Assembly (NCBI GenBank): GCA_036258315.1
Contig: DATADX010000050.1
Coordinates: 1-44,347 of the forward strand
DNA from: DASSYK01 sp036258315
Lineage (GTDB): Bacteria > Actinomycetota > Thermoleophilia > Solirubrobacterales > 70-9
Reading direction: 5' to 3'
Length of the DNA: 44,347 nt
Below the pieces are notes generated by a model, which ran no database searches, was not told where the DNA came from, and saw nothing but the letters and a program-made list of their open reading frames with translations. The translations under genes and the position numbers were made by a program. The first letter of the stretch is position 1. Each line of letters starts with the position of its first letter. Below, piece after piece: positions 42,217-44,347 of this stretch.

Positions 42217-42255
42217 AACCAGAACCGCCTCCACGCGAGGCGGCACGTGTTGGTT
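42217..42255 (-). promoter_or_regulatory. Two-tier hairpin between glpK and plsC
   Basis: CCGCCTC (42225-42231) and GAGGCGG (42237-42243) form a perfect 7-base stem with a 5-base loop. AACCA (42217-42221) and TGGTT (42251-42255) add an outer stem. It could be an attenuator, processing site or weak terminator; no T-run follows on the minus strand. Confidence 0.5.
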
Positions 42256-42278
42256 TCTACCCGTTCCTGCGTCGGCGG

Positions 42279-43730
42279 TTACGTCTCGGACCAGCTGCGC
42301 GAGCGCTCCACTGCCTGGTGCCAGCGCCCGATCAGCTCCTCCCTCTGAGCCGCTCCCATCCGCGGCTCGCAGCGCTGCTCCTCCCGCCACATCTCGCGGA
42401 CCTGCTGGCGGTCCCAGAGCCCGGTTGCGATCCCGGCGAGGTACGCGGCGCCGAGCGCCGTCGTCTCGGCGACCTCCGGAACGACCACCGGGGCCCCGAG
42501 GACGTCCGCCTGAAACTGCATCAACCACCCGTTGACGACCGCGCCGCCGTCGGCCTTGAGCTCGGGGATGGTCTGACCGGAGACCGCCTCCTGCGCGCGC
42601 ACCGCGTCCACCGTCTGATAGGCGATCGCCTCGAGCGCGGCCCGGGCTAGGTGCGCCCGGCCGTTCCCGCGGGTGAGCCCGACGATCGTCCCGCGGGCGT
42701 ACGGATCCCAGTAGGGCGAGCCCAGGCCGGTCAGCGCCGGGACGAAATAGACGTCGTGGTTCGAGTCCAGCGAAGCCGCGAGTCCCTCGCTTTCGCCTGC
42801 CTCAGCGATGATCCCGAGGCCGTCGCGAAGCCACTGCACCGCCGCGCCTGTGACGAAGATCGCGGCCTCGAGCGCGTAGTCGGTCTCCCCCTCCAGCCCC
42901 CATGCGACCGTCGTCAGCAGGCCATCTTCAGGCGGCGGGACCGCGGGGCCGGTGTTCAGGAGCACGAAGCTGCCCGTGCCGTAGGTGTTCTTGGCCTCGC
43001 CCGGCGAGTGGCAGGCCTGGCCGAACAGCGCCGCCTGCTGGTCGCCGGCGATGCCCGCGACCGGGACCTCGCCGCCGAACACCGATGTCGTTCCGTTCAC
43101 GTGGGCGGACGGCACGGGCTCGGGCAGCCGCGCGGGGTCGACGCCGAGCAGCTCGCACAGATCCGGGTCCCAGGCGAGCCGCCGGATGTCGAACAGGAGC
43201 GTCCGCGAGGCATTCGTGTAGTCCGTGATGTGCCTGCCGGTGAGCTTGAAGGCGAGCCAGGAGTCGATCGTGCCGAACACGGCGCCCTCGACGGCGGCGT
43301 TGCGGATCAGCCACTCGATCTTGGTGCCCGAGAAGTAGGGGTCGATGACGAGGCCGGTGCGCTCCCGGACCAGCTCCAGCACCCCGTCGGTCTCGCGTAG
43401 CTCGTCGCAGCGAAGGGCGGTGCGGCGGTCCTGCCAGACGAGCGCGTGATGCATCGGCTCGCCGCTCTCGGGGTCCCACGCGACGACCGTTTCGCGCTGG
43501 TTCGTGATCCCGATCCCGTCCAGGTCCGCCCCCTGGACGCCCGCATCGGCGAGCGCGGCGATCGCGACCTTCCGGGTCACTTCCCAGATCTCGGCCGCGT
43601 CGTGCTCGACCCAGCCCGGCTGCGGGAAGTGCTGGCGGAACTCGCTGTAGCCGCGGCCGCATGGCCGCCCCTCCCGATCGAAGACGATGCAGGTCGTCCC
43701 GGTCGTGCCCTGGTCGATCGCGAGGATCAC
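42279..43730 (-). CDS. glpK: Glycerol kinase
   Basis: A 483-residue FGGY kinase phosphorylating glycerol to sn-glycerol 3-phosphate. Diagnostic segments: AIDQGTTGTTCIVFD (ATPase motif), ITNQRET, VWQDRRT, FSGTKIEWL, TNASRTLLFDI, GIAGDQQAALFGQ, NTYGTGSF and ALTGLGSPYWDP. The GTG at 43730 is immediately followed by the family N-terminus (ILAIDQGTTG), and TAGCCT lies 6 bases upstream, so it is probably leaderless. It heads the glpK-plsC unit. Confidence 0.95.
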   Translation of the reverse strand: MILAIDQGTTGTTCIVFDREGRPCGRGYSEFRQHFPQPGWVEHDAAEIWEVTRKVAIAALADAGVQGADLDGIGITNQRETVVAWDPESGEPMHHALVWQDRRTALRCDELRETDGVLELVRERTGLVIDPYFSGTKIEWLIRNAAVEGAVFGTIDSWLAFKLTGRHITDYTNASRTLLFDIRRLAWDPDLCELLGVDPARLPEPVPSAHVNGTTSVFGGEVPVAGIAGDQQAALFGQACHSPGEAKNTYGTGSFVLLNTGPAVPPPEDGLLTTVAWGLEGETDYALEAAIFVTGAAVQWLRDGLGIIAEAGESEGLAASLDSNHDVYFVPALTGLGSPYWDPYARGTIVGLTRGNGRAHLARAALEAIAYQTVDAVRAQEAVSGQTIPELKADGGAVVNGWLMQFQADVLGAPVVVPEVAETTALGAAYLAGIATGLWDRQQVREMWREEQRCEPRMGAAQREELIGRWHQAVERSRSWSET

Positions 43731-43736
43731 GCGGGC

Positions 43737-43742
43737 AGGCTA
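43737..43742 (-). promoter_or_regulatory. Putative -10 box of glpK
   Basis: TAGCCT on the minus strand, 6 bases before the GTG at 43730, without a Shine-Dalgarno sequence. Confidence 0.4.
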
Positions 43743-43792
43743 TCCGGGTGACCGCCGCTCGCGCCGGAGCGTCGGCTTCCGGCACGGCGGGA

Positions 43793-43798
43793 TATTGT
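43793..43798 (+). promoter_or_regulatory. Putative -10 box of biotin carrier gene
   Basis: TATTGT ends 8 bases before the ATG at 43807. No Shine-Dalgarno sequence is seen. Confidence 0.4.
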
Positions 43799-43806
43799 GC
43801 CGCGCC

Positions 43807-44019
43807 ATGGCGGACATCGAGGCCCACATAACCGGCACCGTCTGGAAGGTCGAGGTGGAGGTCGGCGACGAGGTCTCCGACGGCGACACGGTCGTCATCC
43901 TCGAGTCGATGAAGATGGAGATGCCGGTCGAGGCCGAGGATGACGGCACCGTGGCGCAGATCCGTTGTGAGGAGGGTCAGTCGGTATCCGAAGGCGACGT
44001 CCTCGTCGTACTCGAGTAG
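43807..44019 (+). CDS. Stand-alone biotin carrier protein
   Basis: A 70-residue biotinyl domain with the biotinylation motif ESMKMEMP (Lys36) between mirrored beta-strand halves (AHITGTVWKVEVEVGDEV, DDGTVAQIRCEEGQSV). It would carry carboxybiotin between a biotin carboxylase and a carboxyltransferase such as the beta subunit at 20788. It contains no other domain, so it is either a free carrier or one subunit of a split acyl-CoA carboxylase. Confidence 0.92.
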   Translation: MADIEAHITGTVWKVEVEVGDEVSDGDTVVILESMKMEMPVEAEDDGTVAQIRCEEGQSVSEGDVLVVLE

Positions 44020-44098
44020 ACGCACGTGTCCTCAGCATCCCTCCGGCCCGTCCTGTGACCCGGCACCGCCGGACGCGAAGCGGAGGAGGTACCCGCTG

Positions 44099-44347
44099 AT
44101 GGCGACGCCAGAAGCACTGGCTGAAGGAAAGCTGAAGCTCGATCGGCCCGCCGAGGCCGTCGCCCGGCTGACGATCTCCCGGCCCGACGCGCGGAACGCG
44201 CTCGATCACGACGTCCTCGGCGCGATCGCGGAGGCGATGCCGCGCCTCGACGACGGGATCGAGACGCGCTGCGTCATCCTCACCGGCGAGGGCGGGGCGT
44301 TCTCGGCCGGCTACGACATCGCCCAGATCCCCGAGGAGAGCTTCGAG
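44099..44347 (+). CDS. Enoyl-CoA hydratase/isomerase, 3' end outside window
   Basis: The first 83 codons of a crotonase family protein run off the window end. VARLTISRPDARNALDHDVL and CVILTGEGGAFSAGYDIAQI match the N-terminal fold and the first oxyanion-hole loop. GGAGGAGG lies about 9 bases before ATG 44099. It follows the biotin carrier by 79 bases on the same strand and may be co-transcribed with it. The catalytic Glu region is not in the window. Confidence 0.88.
   Translation, partial: MATPEALAEGKLKLDRPAEAVARLTISRPDARNALDHDVLGAIAEAMPRLDDGIETRCVILTGEGGAFSAGYDIAQIPEESFE

Noticed and set aside
1..44347. tRNA, rRNA, CRISPR array or insertion sequence
   Set aside because: No cloverleaf-like segment, repeat-spacer array, transposase or terminal inverted repeat was recognised on either strand by eye.

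Overview
The window is high-GC DNA with dense, often overlapping genes and no rRNA, tRNA, CRISPR, phage or insertion-sequence genes. Gene content points to an actinobacterium, most likely a deep-branching lineage such as Thermoleophilia/Solirubrobacterales. The clues are coproporphyrin-type HemQ, Holin-X/DUF3618 envelope proteins, an ECF42-type sigma factor with DGPF proteins, MMPL transporters, and many acyl-CoA enzymes. The lineage call is inference from content and composition. No gap without a gene exceeds about 160 bases.

Layout. 1-4584 (+): most of metH, then an alpha/beta hydrolase. 4581-6908 (-): a glycosyltransferase fused to a flippase-like membrane domain. 7020-10466: an iron, heme and Fe-S block (hemQ, ferredoxin-NADP reductase, BolA, CGFS glutaredoxin, then on the other strand an A-type Fe-S carrier and a small thioredoxin-fold protein). 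10466-13347: an epimerase, a DegV protein and a three-gene envelope operon whose first member is only 44 codons. 13368-16148 (-): nitrilase, TetR regulator and hydrolase behind a TetR-like operator. 16282-17283: MscS channel. 17280-23228 (-): a tightly coupled catabolic operon (enoyl-CoA hydratase, acyl-CoA carboxylase beta, beta-keto acid cleavage enzyme, racemase/CoA-transferase, MerR regulator, methyltransferase). 23355-28730: MMPL transporter, GGDEF/HD-GYP protein and P450. 28884-33528: two acyl-CoA dehydrogenases flanking an ECF42 sigma factor with two DGPF proteins. 33525-37875: second MMPL transporter, MFS transporter, thioesterase. 37981-44347: two short-chain reductases, a secreted CAP protein, a metallo-beta-lactamase, PlsC with GlpK, a stand-alone biotin carrier, and the start of an enoyl-CoA hydratase.

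The main theme is acyl-CoA and lipid metabolism: dehydrogenases, hydratases, reductases, a thioesterase, carboxylase parts, and glycerol entering phospholipid synthesis. Iron cofactor supply and envelope functions are secondary themes. Two genome-style signals recur. Many first genes carry a TANNNT box 6-13 bases before the start codon and no Shine-Dalgarno sequence, which suggests leaderless mRNAs. Five convergent gene pairs end in one shared CTAG, in which each strand reads TAG. The best candidate for an undescribed system is the 17280-23228 operon; the ECF42 locus, the Fe-S block and the GGDEF/HD-GYP leader also deserve attention.
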